Positions 6,438 to 12,252 of a stretch of 14,144 nucleotides of DNA are shown in pieces. The stretch covers positions 1 through 14,144 of the forward strand of contig JALWCD010000034.1 of the NCBI GenBank assembly GCA_027036915.1. The letters are read 5' to 3'. The number at the start of each line of letters is the position of its first letter. Position 1 is the first letter of the stretch. The notes beneath the pieces are model-generated. The model worked only from the letters and a program-made list of their open reading frames with translations, searched no databases and was not told where the DNA came from. Source of the stretch: Thermodesulfatator sp. GTDB lineage: Bacteria > Desulfobacterota > Thermodesulfobacteria > Thermodesulfobacteriales > Thermodesulfobacteriaceae. The position numbers were made by a program, and so were the translations under genes.

Positions 6438-7089
6438 GGCGACGCAGCCCCTCCTCGTTCAGAATACGAATACGGCGTCCGGAGACCTCGATCAGCTCCT
6501 CTTCCGAAAGACGGGCGAGCACCCTGGAAAGGGTTTCCGGAACGGTACCCAGAAGAGCGGCCAGTTCCCCCTTGGGAATTTCAAGTTCGAATTCCGAACC
6601 CCGGCTTTCTTTGAGGTAAAGCAGATAAGCCGCCAGTCTCTCCGGAACTTCCTTTAAGGACAGGGAATCCACCAGGGCGGCCATGGAGCGCAGGCGCAAA
6701 GAGAGCACGGCCAGCATGTTCAGGGCCAGTTCGGGACGCCGGCGAACCAGATCCAGAAAAGCCCGGCGGGGGAAGAAAATGATTTCCGAAGGGGCCAGGG
6801 TCTCGGCCCAGGCCGGGTAACGGGAGCCGGAGAAAAGAGCGGCCTCGGCGAAGACCTCCCCGGGCCCCAGGACGTGTAGAATCTGTTGTCTACCCCGGGC
6901 CGAAAGCCGATAGATCTTGACCAGCCCCTCGGCCACCAGATAGAAACCCCGGGCCTCCTCTCCGGCCGAAAAGATGATCTCGCCCTTTTCATAGCGTTTA
7001 GGGAAAGCTATCTCCGCCAGGCGTGAGAGATCTTCTTCCGGGAGATCCCTGAAGAGCGGGGCCTTTTCCAGGACAGCTTTAACCCTCAT
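6424..7089 (-). CDS. Crp/Fnr-family transcription regulator without cysteines
   Basis: This is a 221-residue regulator with an N-terminal cyclic-nucleotide-binding-like beta-roll (about 10-118), a long dimerisation helix (about 119-145) and a C-terminal winged helix-turn-helix (about 150-212). The roll has GEVFAEAALFSG (77-88), but the Arg-Ser-Ala-type cAMP phosphate-binding signature is not seen. There is no cysteine anywhere, so it cannot carry an FNR-type iron-sulfur cluster. The recognition helix reads P-E185-T-L-S188-R189, the E..SR pattern that in FNR contacts TTGAT half-sites. The ligand may be haem, NO, CO, a nucleotide or nothing; sequence alone does not say. The ATG at 7089 has no Shine-Dalgarno sequence. 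It is divergent from the tRNA/que transcript and overlaps trmH downstream, so the two are probably cotranscribed. Confidence 0.9.
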   Translation of the reverse strand: MRVKAVLEKAPLFRDLPEEDLSRLAEIAFPKRYEKGEIIFSAGEEARGFYLVAEGLVKIYRLSARGRQQILHVLGPGEVFAEAALFSGSRYPAWAETLAPSEIIFFPRRAFLDLVRRRPELALNMLAVLSLRLRSMAALVDSLSLKEVPERLAAYLLYLKESRGSEFELEIPKGELAALLGTVPETLSRVLARLSEEELIEVSGRRIRILNEEGLRRLGRS

Positions 7090-7097
7090 GGAGATCT

Positions 7098-7105
7098 ATT
7101 TTATA
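7098..7105 (-). promoter_or_regulatory. putative -10 box of the Crp/Fnr gene
   Basis: On the - strand TATAAAAT lies 8 bases before the ATG of the regulator. If it acts as a -10 element, transcription starts only a few bases before the ATG, giving an almost leaderless mRNA, which fits the missing Shine-Dalgarno sequence. No good -35 sits 16-18 bases upstream; TTGTCA occurs at a spacing of only 14. The promoter may therefore need an activator, or a different, undetected promoter may be used. Confidence 0.3.
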
Positions 7106-7118
7106 GGGGCGGAGGCTC

Positions 7119-7154
7119 TTGACAAAGGGGGCAAGCCCTGAAAGATTTATATAA
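7119..7154 (+). promoter_or_regulatory. putative promoter of the tRNA/coiled-coil/queDE transcript
   Basis: A consensus -35 TTGACA lies at 7119-7124 and an AT-rich TTTATATAA at 7146-7154, just before the mature tRNA-Met start at 7161. The TATATA box is well placed to begin transcription near 7158-7160, but the distance between the two elements (21 bases or more) is longer than the usual 17. Either the TTGACA is not used with this box or spacing is atypical. The same 71-base gap must also hold the promoter of the divergent regulator gene. Confidence 0.35.
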
Positions 7155-7160
7155 ACCGGT

Positions 7161-7232
7161 GGCGGCGTAGCTCAGCGGTAGAGCGGGGATCTCATAAGTC
7201 CTAGGTCGGGGGTTCGAGTCCCTCCGCCGCCA
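7161..7232 (+). tRNA. tRNA-Met (CAT), elongator type
   Basis: A complete 72-base cloverleaf. The acceptor stem GGCGGCG (7161-7167) pairs perfectly with CGCCGCC (7225-7231). The D-arm is GCTC/GAGC (7170-7184), the anticodon loop CTCATAA (7191-7197) with anticodon CAT at 7193-7195, the variable loop AGGTC, the T-loop TTCGAGT (7213-7219) and the discriminator A at 7232. CCA is not encoded (TGG follows). The paired position 1-72 rules out initiator tRNA. Lysidine-type tRNA-Ile2 also has CAT, but its usual C4-G69/C5-G68 pairs are G-C in reverse here, so elongator Met is favoured. The anticodon stem contains two G-U pairs. Confidence 0.9.
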
Positions 7233-7252
7233 TGGTAAAATAGGAAAAGGCA

Positions 7253-7327
7253 GGCGGCGTAGCCAAGTGGTAAGGCGACGGCCTGCAAAGCCGTGAATCC
7301 GGGGTTCGAATCCCCGCGCCGCCTCCA
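7253..7327 (+). tRNA. tRNA-Cys (GCA)
   Basis: A complete cloverleaf, 20 bases after tRNA-Met. The acceptor stem GGCGGCG (7253-7259) pairs with CGCCGCC (7317-7323), the anticodon stem is ACGGC/GCCGT, the loop CTGCAAA (7283-7289) with anticodon GCA at 7285-7287, and the T-arm CGGGG/CCCCG with loop TTCGAAT. The discriminator is T at 7324 (U73), the main cysteine identity base. The 3' CCA is encoded at 7325-7327, unlike in the tRNA-Met next door. Its acceptor stem is identical to that of tRNA-Met. Confidence 0.95.
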
Positions 7328-7347
7328 ATCAAATTAGGGAGCATGAA

Positions 7348-7755
7348 ATGTCCGGTGCATCCTCCCCGGACCTCTCCGAGGAGACCCTAAGGCCTCTCGT
7401 TGAGAAGCTCGTCTCTGAGGCGGTGGCCAAATTCGTGCGGGAAAACGAACTCCGGGCCCGGGAACTTTCGCTCATGGAAAGGATCGTCCGGGTGGAGGAA
7501 GAACTCAGGGCCCTGCGGGAGATCCAGCTCTCCATGCTCCGGGAGATGAACGCCCGCTTTGAGGCCGTAGACCAGCGCTTTGAGGCCATGGACAAACGTT
7601 TTGAGGCCCTGCAGCGGGAAATGGATAAACGCTTCGAGGCCATGGATAAACGCTTCGAGGCCTTAGAGAAGCGTTTCAATTTCATGCAGTGGTTCATGGG
7701 GCTCGGGTTTACGGTCCTTACGGTCCTTATGACCCTTTTCCGGTTTCTGCGCTGA
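7348..7755 (+). CDS. coiled-coil protein with C-terminal membrane anchor
   Basis: This 135-residue protein is of a type common in thermophiles but without a known function. Residues 13-112 are strongly helical and charged. From residue 70 they form in-register repeats: RFEAVDQ, RFEAMDK, an 11-residue unit RFEALQREMDK, RFEAMDK and RFEALEK. That is a heptad coiled coil with one hendecad insertion. Residues 113-133 are a membrane helix ending in FRFLR, so the protein is a tail-anchored rod, probably oligomeric with the rod in the cytoplasm. The start is ATG 7348 with AGGGAG 6 bases upstream. An earlier ATG at 7343 is out of frame. It begins only 20 bases after the tRNA-Cys CCA and ends 3 bases before queD, so it seems to be transcribed from the tRNA promoter and translationally linked to queD. 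It could be an adaptor or a scaffold, but nothing in the sequence shows a partner. Confidence 0.85.
   Translation: MSGASSPDLSEETLRPLVEKLVSEAVAKFVRENELRARELSLMERIVRVEEELRALREIQLSMLREMNARFEAVDQRFEAMDKRFEALQREMDKRFEAMDKRFEALEKRFNFMQWFMGLGFTVLTVLMTLFRFLR
7555..7671 (+). repeat. 21-bp coding repeats in the coiled-coil gene
   Basis: Units encoding RFEA-x-x-K/Q follow one another at 21-bp intervals, broken once by a 33-bp unit. The units starting at 7621 and 7642 are identical over 21 bases, which points to recent duplication or strong conversion between copies. Such repeats can change number by slippage in multiples of one heptad without breaking the frame. Confidence 0.85.
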
Positions 7756-7758
7756 GGG

Positions 7759-8136
7759 ATGTTCGAGCTCACGGTAAGGGACGAATTTTCCGCCGCGCAC
7801 CAGCTTCGGGGCTACGAGGGGGCCTGCGAGAAGCTCCACGGCCACAACTGGAGGGTGGAGGTGGCCGTGCGCGGCGAGAGACTTAACGAGATCGGAATCC
7901 TCCTGGATTTCAAGGAACTCAAAGCCCACCTGCGGGAAATCCTTTCCGAGCTTGACCACCGCAATCTCAACGAACACCCCGCCTTCCTCCAAAAGAACCC
8001 CTCCTCGGAAAATCTCGCCCGCTACATCTTTGAGAGGCTTTCGGAAAGGCTTTCCGGAAGTCCGGTCCGGGTTTACCGGGTCACGGTCTGCGAGACGGAA
8101 AGGTCCTGTGCCTCCTGGATCGCGGACGAAGCTTAG
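7759..8136 (+). CDS. queD: 6-carboxy-5,6,7,8-tetrahydropterin synthase
   Basis: QueD converts dihydroneopterin triphosphate to 6-carboxytetrahydropterin, the first dedicated step after GTP cyclohydrolase in making the 7-deazapurine preQ0/queuosine. The 125-residue size is normal. The zinc ligands H14, H27 and H29 are present, with the catalytic Cys23 in C-E-K-L-HGHN. Other family marks are LLDFKELK (48-55), LDHRNLNE (65-72), the P-S-S-E-N segment (81-85) and the C-terminal CETERS (111-116) whose Glu binds the pterin. ATG 7759 follows the coiled-coil stop by 3 bases, and a GAGGG partly overlaps that stop. queE follows with an overlap, forming a pathway pair; queC and queF are not in this window. 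Confidence 0.96.
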   Translation: MFELTVRDEFSAAHQLRGYEGACEKLHGHNWRVEVAVRGERLNEIGILLDFKELKAHLREILSELDHRNLNEHPAFLQKNPSSENLARYIFERLSERLSGSPVRVYRVTVCETERSCASWIADEA

Positions 8137-8758
8137 GGTCTACGAAACCTTCGTAAGCCTTCAGGGAGAGGGGCTGGCCTCCGGAAGACCGGCCTTTTTC
8201 GTAAGACTTTCCGGCTGCAACCTCTCCTGTGCCTGGTGCGACACGCGGCAGGCCCGGGCTCCGGATTCCGGAACCCCTCTTTCCATAGATGAAATCCTCA
8301 ATCGTTTCCGGGCCTCGGGCTTAAAGGAGGTGCTCCTTACCGGAGGCGAACCCCTGCTTCAGGAGGGGATCTACCCCCTCATGGAGGCCCTCCTTTCCGA
8401 GGGAGCCCGGGTCTTCCTTGAGACCAACGGAAGTATCTCTCTTTCCCGGGTTCCCCCAGGGGTGGTCAAGATCATGGATCTAAAGACTCCCTCCTCGGGC
8501 ATGGCAGAGCGCAATCTATACGAGAACCTGCGCTATTTTCGCCCGGGAGATCAGGTGAAGTTTGTGATAGCCGACGAGGAGGACTATCTCTGGGCCCGGG
8601 AGAGAGTGCTTTCCTTAGGACTCTTTTACTTCACCGAGGTCCTCTTTTCCCCGGCCTGGGGGCGCATGGACCCGGGGAAACTCGCCCGTCTCATCCTTTC
8701 GGATCGGCTTCCGGTGCGTCTCCAGCTCCAGCTGCACAAACTACTCGGAATACCCTGA
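8108..8758 (+). CDS. queE: 7-carboxy-7-deazaguanine synthase (radical SAM)
   Basis: QueE uses S-adenosylmethionine, Mg2+ and a 4Fe-4S cluster to turn 6-carboxytetrahydropterin into 7-carboxy-7-deazaguanine, the product that QueC converts to preQ0. The cluster motif C37-N-L-S-C41-A-W-C44 is the standard CX3CX2C. Other marks are SLQGEG (17-22), TGGEPLLQ (78-85), LETNGS (104-109), MDLKTPSSG (123-131) and, near the end, SPAWGRMDP. The frame is open far upstream, but that part overlaps queD out of frame and is not conserved-looking. GTG 8108 is the only good start before the conserved VYETFVSLQGEG and has GGAAAGG just upstream; this gives 216 residues, typical of the family. It overlaps queD by 29 bases, implying coupled translation, and overlaps the convergent CstA gene by 18 bases. 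Confidence 0.93.
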   Translation: MPPGSRTKLRVYETFVSLQGEGLASGRPAFFVRLSGCNLSCAWCDTRQARAPDSGTPLSIDEILNRFRASGLKEVLLTGGEPLLQEGIYPLMEALLSEGARVFLETNGSISLSRVPPGVVKIMDLKTPSSGMAERNLYENLRYFRPGDQVKFVIADEEDYLWARERVLSLGLFYFTEVLFSPAWGRMDPGKLARLILSDRLPVRLQLQLHKLLGIP

Positions 8759-10360
8759 GGGGCCTGCCTTCTGGCCCCGAAGGCCCTTCACGGCTATGAA
8801 AAGAAGAACACACGTAAGAAGAAACAGCCCCAGAGCCAGGGCCGCAAGCAGGAAGTGCCCGGAAGCGATATTCCTGTAAAAAAGAAGCCCTAGGGCCGCA
8901 AGGGTTACGGCCAGCATGAAGAGGGCCGGAAGTTTGACGAAGGCCGAGGGTCTTTTCACCGAGACCAGCCATACGGTGAGGGCCAGGAGGGCCAGGGCCG
9001 CAAGCAGTTGATTGGCCGTCCCCATCAGGGGCCAAATCTTCTGCCAGGCCCCGGAAAAAGCCAGGGCCGCGGAAAAGCCCACCACGAGAAGGGTGAAAAC
9101 CACCCGGCTCCTTGCCGTGGAGACATGTTCGCCCTCCCGGGAAAATAGCTCCTCCAGCATGAAACGGGAGACCCGGGTGGCGGTATCGAGAGAGGTCAGG
9201 GCGAAGGCCGAGACCGCAAGGGCGGCAAAGGCCTGCCCCTTGGCGTAGGGGATGCCCAGGGCGGAGAAAAAGCCCGCTACCCCGGAGGCGAAGGTGGCTA
9301 TGGGGCCCTGGCTCTTAAGAAGCCCCTTGTAGTCCGCAAGGCTAAGCCCCACCACCGCGCAAAGGGAGATCACCCCTAGGAGCCCCTCTAGGAGCATGGC
9401 CCCGTAGCCCACCCAGCGGGCCTGGGATTCGCGGGCCACCTGCCGGGCGGTGGTCCCGGAACCCACCAAGGAGTGAAAACCGGAGATGGCTCCGCAGGAG
9501 GTAATCACGAAAAGCAGGGGGAAAAGGGGCCCTATTTCGTTGTGAAAGCCGGTGAAAGCCGGAAGCTTTATGGCCGGGGCTTTGAGAAGTAGCCCCAGGA
9601 AGGCCCCGAAGAGCAGGGCGTAGAGGAGGAAGGCGTTGAGATAATCCCGGGGCTGCAGGAGCAGCCAGATGGGGCAGACCGCGGCCAGGAAGATGTAGCC
9701 GAAAAGTAGCACCCGCCAGGTGGTCTCCGAAAAACGGAGAGGGAATTGGAAGCCCACCCACACGGAGAGCGCAAGGCCCGCCATCCCCAGCAGGGTAAGG
9801 ACCGGAAGGGGGAACCCTACCCGATAATAGAGAATTCCGAAGATTACCGCCAGAAGGAGAAAGCCCACCGAGGCCGTGGCCACCGGAGGAGAGGCCACGA
9901 AGGTCTTGGCCACGATGACGTCAAAGGCCGCCACCACCAGGATGAGGGTGGCGGTGGCGAAAAGGAGAAATAGCTTCTGGGCCCCGGAGCCCAGATACTG
10001 CCGGAGGATCTCCCCGATGGAGCGGCCCTCGTGCCGGAGGGAAGCCATGATGGAGCCCATGTCGTGCACCCCGCCGGCCAGGACCGCCCCCAGAACCAGC
10101 CAGAGGAAGACCCCCAGCCAGCCGTAGGAGGCCGCAAGGATGGGGCCCACGATGGGACCGGCCCCGGCAATGGAGGCGAAATGGTGTCCGAAAAGGACCG
10201 GGGTCGAGGTGGGCATAAAATCCAGGCCGTCGCGGAAACAGTGGGCCGGAGTCCTGCGCCGGTCGTCCACCCCGAACCAGCGGGAAAGCACGGTCCCGTA
10301 GAGGAAAAAACCCGCCCCCAGAACCACCAGGGCCACCAAGAGAAGGATTCCGGCCGTCAT
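8741..10360 (-). CDS. CstA-family carbon-starvation (pyruvate/peptide) transporter
   Basis: This is a 539-residue polytopic membrane protein. The CstA N-terminal hallmark is present: R-D-G-L-D-F-M-P-T-S-T-P-V-L-F-G-H-H-F (43-61), followed by ASIAGAGPIVGPI, and then GGVHDMGS further on. E. coli CstA and BtsT of this family act as pyruvate/H+ symporters and were once thought to be peptide carriers. This copy is shorter than the roughly 700-residue E. coli proteins and matches the shorter form seen in many anaerobes. The start is ATG 10360 with AAAGGA close upstream. It is separated from the LOG-family gene by 111 bases, long enough for its own promoter, though I find no convincing boxes. It ends inside the last 18 bases of queE on the other strand, leaving no room for an intergenic terminator between them. 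Confidence 0.92.
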   Translation of the reverse strand: MTAGILLLVALVVLGAGFFLYGTVLSRWFGVDDRRRTPAHCFRDGLDFMPTSTPVLFGHHFASIAGAGPIVGPILAASYGWLGVFLWLVLGAVLAGGVHDMGSIMASLRHEGRSIGEILRQYLGSGAQKLFLLFATATLILVVAAFDVIVAKTFVASPPVATASVGFLLLAVIFGILYYRVGFPLPVLTLLGMAGLALSVWVGFQFPLRFSETTWRVLLFGYIFLAAVCPIWLLLQPRDYLNAFLLYALLFGAFLGLLLKAPAIKLPAFTGFHNEIGPLFPLLFVITSCGAISGFHSLVGSGTTARQVARESQARWVGYGAMLLEGLLGVISLCAVVGLSLADYKGLLKSQGPIATFASGVAGFFSALGIPYAKGQAFAALAVSAFALTSLDTATRVSRFMLEELFSREGEHVSTARSRVVFTLLVVGFSAALAFSGAWQKIWPLMGTANQLLAALALLALTVWLVSVKRPSAFVKLPALFMLAVTLAALGLLFYRNIASGHFLLAALALGLFLLTCVLLFIAVKGLRGQKAGPSGYSE

Positions 10361-10471
10361 AGTCCTTTATTGAAGGATCTTTTCTTCCCCGTCAAGAGAG
10401 ATACAGGCCACTTCTCAGGCAGGTGCTCAATGATCGGACAGACATAACCCGCAGGGGCCGAAGAGGTTGGC

Positions 10472-11143
10472 TCAGGTCTTTAAAGAGACCCGTTCCCGAA
10501 TGTAAGCCACCACCTCCCGGGGATCGTCGAGAACGGTGAAGAGTTCCAGATCGCTTTCGGAGATCTTACCCCCGGCAAGGACTGTTTCCCGCAACCAGGC
10601 GAGCAGGCCTTCCCAGTAATCTTTTCCCACCAGGACCACCGGCACGGGTCTGATCTTCCGGGTTTGAACCAGGGTGAGGACCTCGAAAAGTTCATCAAAA
10701 GTGCCGAATCCCCCGGGCAAAAACACGAAACCCACCGCGTACTTGGCCATGAGGACTTTGCGCACAAAAAAGTAGCGCACCTCCAGACGCACATTGGCAT
10801 AGGGGTTGGGTTCCTGTTCCAGGGGGAGCCGGATGTTTATTCCTACGGACCAGCCTCCGGCCTCGGCGGCCCCTTTATTGGCGGCCTCCATTACTCCCGG
10901 ACCGCCTCCGGTAATGACCGAAAACCCGGCCCGCACCAGCTCCCGGGCCACCTCCTCGGCCTTGGTGTAACAGGGATCCCCGGGACGAACCCTGGTTGAG
11001 CCGAAGATGGTTACCGCGGGGTAGACCCTGGGCAGCTCCTCAAAGCCCTCCACAAACTCGGCCATAATCCTGAAAAGACGCCAGGATTCCCTGGCGGCCA
11101 GCCCGTTAAGAACGTACTGTTTATCCTCTAGCTCCCGTCCCAT
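10472..11143 (-). CDS. LOG-family (TIGR00730) nucleotide phosphoribohydrolase-like protein
   Basis: This is a 223-residue Rossmann-fold protein of the 'lysine decarboxylase-like'/LOG family. Characterised members cleave the N-glycosidic bond of cytokinin riboside monophosphates or of AMP; none is a true lysine decarboxylase. The family motifs are GGGPGVMEAANKGA (79-92) and PGGFGTFDE (143-151, with the catalytic Glu151 region), together with FFVRKVLMAKYA between them (125-136). An N-terminal extension of about 40 residues precedes the first strand (VTIFGSTR, 44-51). The ATG at 11143 lies inside recO and overlaps it by 23 bases, with GGGAG about 7-8 bases upstream. It is the last gene of the mfd-surA-rodZ-recO run. 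Its physiological substrate here is unknown. Confidence 0.92.
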   Translation of the reverse strand: MGRELEDKQYVLNGLAARESWRLFRIMAEFVEGFEELPRVYPAVTIFGSTRVRPGDPCYTKAEEVARELVRAGFSVITGGGPGVMEAANKGAAEAGGWSVGINIRLPLEQEPNPYANVRLEVRYFFVRKVLMAKYAVGFVFLPGGFGTFDELFEVLTLVQTRKIRPVPVVLVGKDYWEGLLAWLRETVLAGGKISESDLELFTVLDDPREVVAYIRERVSLKT

Positions 11144-11876
11144 GATCCAGCTCCCGAAGCACTTTGAGGGCTTTTATATCCTGATCGAGGACTTTTAACA
11201 AGAAGGCTTCCAGGAGAGGTCCTGTCTCCCGAATTACACTTTGGGGAAGAATCATACGGGGTAGGGCCTTAAGCGATAAGCGATTGAGAGCCCGCAGGAC
11301 CCCCAGAGTCCGGGGAGTAAGCCGCCGATCTTCTTCGGAAGCGCAGCCCCGGCAAACCACCCCTCCTTTCCTGAAAGAAAAGAAGGCCGATTCCCTGATC
11401 CTCCCTCCACAGGCCAGACAGAGTTCGAACTCCGGGGCCCATCCCAGAAGCCGGAGGAGTCGAAATTCGAAATACGGTTTTAGCCCCGGAAGATCCGGAT
11501 ATTGCTCCGTAAGCCTTAGGGTCTCCCGGAGGAGAGAGAAGAGTTCCCGGCCTTCAGCCGGGGGCGAAGAGCGCTCACAGAGTTCCAAGAAATAGCCTGC
11601 AAGAGCAAAGCCGCGGGGATGTCGGCGGAGCCTTTCCGGGGCCCAGAGAAGGTCGGCAGCCTCAAGGATGGGGGCAAGCCCCCTGCGGCCGGGACGAAGA
11701 TAGACCCGGAGAAGATGTCCGGATTCGAGTTTGTTCACGAAGCGCCGGAGACTGCGTCGGGCGCCCTTGGCCACCGCCAGAAAACGTCCCCGCTTTTCCG
11801 AAAGGAAATTCACCAGGAGATCACTTTCGGAAACCTCCCGCGTGGAAAGGACCAGGGCTTCAAAAGGATCGAACAC
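11121..11876 (-). CDS. recO: DNA repair protein RecO
   Basis: RecO works with RecR to load RecA onto SSB-coated single-stranded DNA in gap repair. This 251-residue protein has the N-terminal OB fold (about 1-80, with LVLSTREVSESD and FLAVAKGARRS), a central helical domain and a zinc finger formed by C153-x2-C156 and C175-x2-C178. E. coli RecO lacks that finger, but many other bacteria have it. The start is GTG 11876, 6 bases after the stop of the rodZ-like gene, with GAGG within the junction. The 3' end overlaps the LOG gene. Confidence 0.93.
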   Translation of the reverse strand: MFDPFEALVLSTREVSESDLLVNFLSEKRGRFLAVAKGARRSLRRFVNKLESGHLLRVYLRPGRRGLAPILEAADLLWAPERLRRHPRGFALAGYFLELCERSSPPAEGRELFSLLRETLRLTEQYPDLPGLKPYFEFRLLRLLGWAPEFELCLACGGRIRESAFFSFRKGGVVCRGCASEEDRRLTPRTLGVLRALNRLSLKALPRMILPQSVIRETGPLLEAFLLKVLDQDIKALKVLRELDHGTGARG

Positions 11877-11882
11877 CCGCCT

Positions 11883-12251
11883 CTAACGCACCCCGAAAAG
11901 ATAAATCAGCAGGCTGACGATTAACAGAAAAACTATACCCCAGATGAGAGTCTTTGAGAAACGCCAGGAGGAAACCTCCGCTCCTTCCTCGGAAGCCGGG
12001 CTATTTTCCTGTGGTCGAAGGGTTCGATAACGGGCCAACACCTCCCCCGGATCAAGTCCTACGGCTTCCGCATAGGCCCTGAGATAACCTATAAGATAAA
12101 CCTCAGCCGGAAATTCTTCCCAGGCCTCTTCCTCAATGGCCCGTAGAAACCGACAGTTGATCCTGGTCTCAGCCGCAATCTCCTCCAGGGTGAGCCCCTG
12201 ACGTTCCCTTATTTCCCTGAGATAGGTCCCAAGACCGCTCTTTTCAGACAT
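11883..12251 (-). CDS. RodZ-like protein: helix-turn-helix plus one membrane helix
   Basis: This 122-residue protein starts with a RodZ-type HTH_25 domain (about 5-75; the signature is GLTLEEIAAETRI and FPAEVYLIGYLRAYAEAVGLDP). A short acidic linker follows, then a single membrane helix at about 101-119 with only three residues after it. Full-length RodZ continues past the membrane with a periplasmic domain (DUF4115) of 100 or more residues; here it is absent, and the stop codon is followed immediately by recO. In RodZ the HTH domain binds MreB and links it to the cell-wall elongation machinery. This short form keeps the MreB-binding part and the anchor, so a cytoskeletal role is plausible, but regulation of transcription is also possible. 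ATG 12251 comes 1 base after the surA-like TGA; the Shine-Dalgarno sequence is weak, so translation is probably coupled. Confidence 0.88.
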   Translation of the reverse strand: MSEKSGLGTYLREIRERQGLTLEEIAAETRINCRFLRAIEEEAWEEFPAEVYLIGYLRAYAEAVGLDPGEVLARYRTLRPQENSPASEEGAEVSSWRFSKTLIWGIVFLLIVSLLIYLFGVR

Positions 12252-12252
12252 T

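Noticed and set aside
5721..6614. A 297-codon + strand open frame over trmH and the end of the regulator gene
   Set aside because: It is antisense to conserved SPOUT motifs; composition is typical of shadow frames.
7119..7134. TTGACAAAGGGGGCAA as a Crp/Fnr operator for autoregulation
   Set aside because: The half-sites are imperfect and spaced by 6 rather than 4 bases, so it does not fit the predicted palindrome.
7101..7328. A 75-residue - strand open frame across both tRNA genes, with RRDSNPRP
   Set aside because: It is the classic false protein produced by reading tRNA genes antisense; the peptide pattern is well known as an annotation artefact.
7555..7671. Short direct repeats as a possible CRISPR array
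   Set aside because: Units are in frame, have no unique spacers and encode a coiled-coil heptad.
7329..7772. A 147-codon Ser/Arg-rich - strand open frame over the coiled-coil gene
   Set aside because: The repeats SKRLSMA are just the reverse reading of the 21-bp coiled-coil repeats.
10361..10471. The 111-base gap upstream of cstA as a riboswitch or small RNA
   Set aside because: I see no strong hairpin or known riboswitch core; it probably holds only the cstA promoter.
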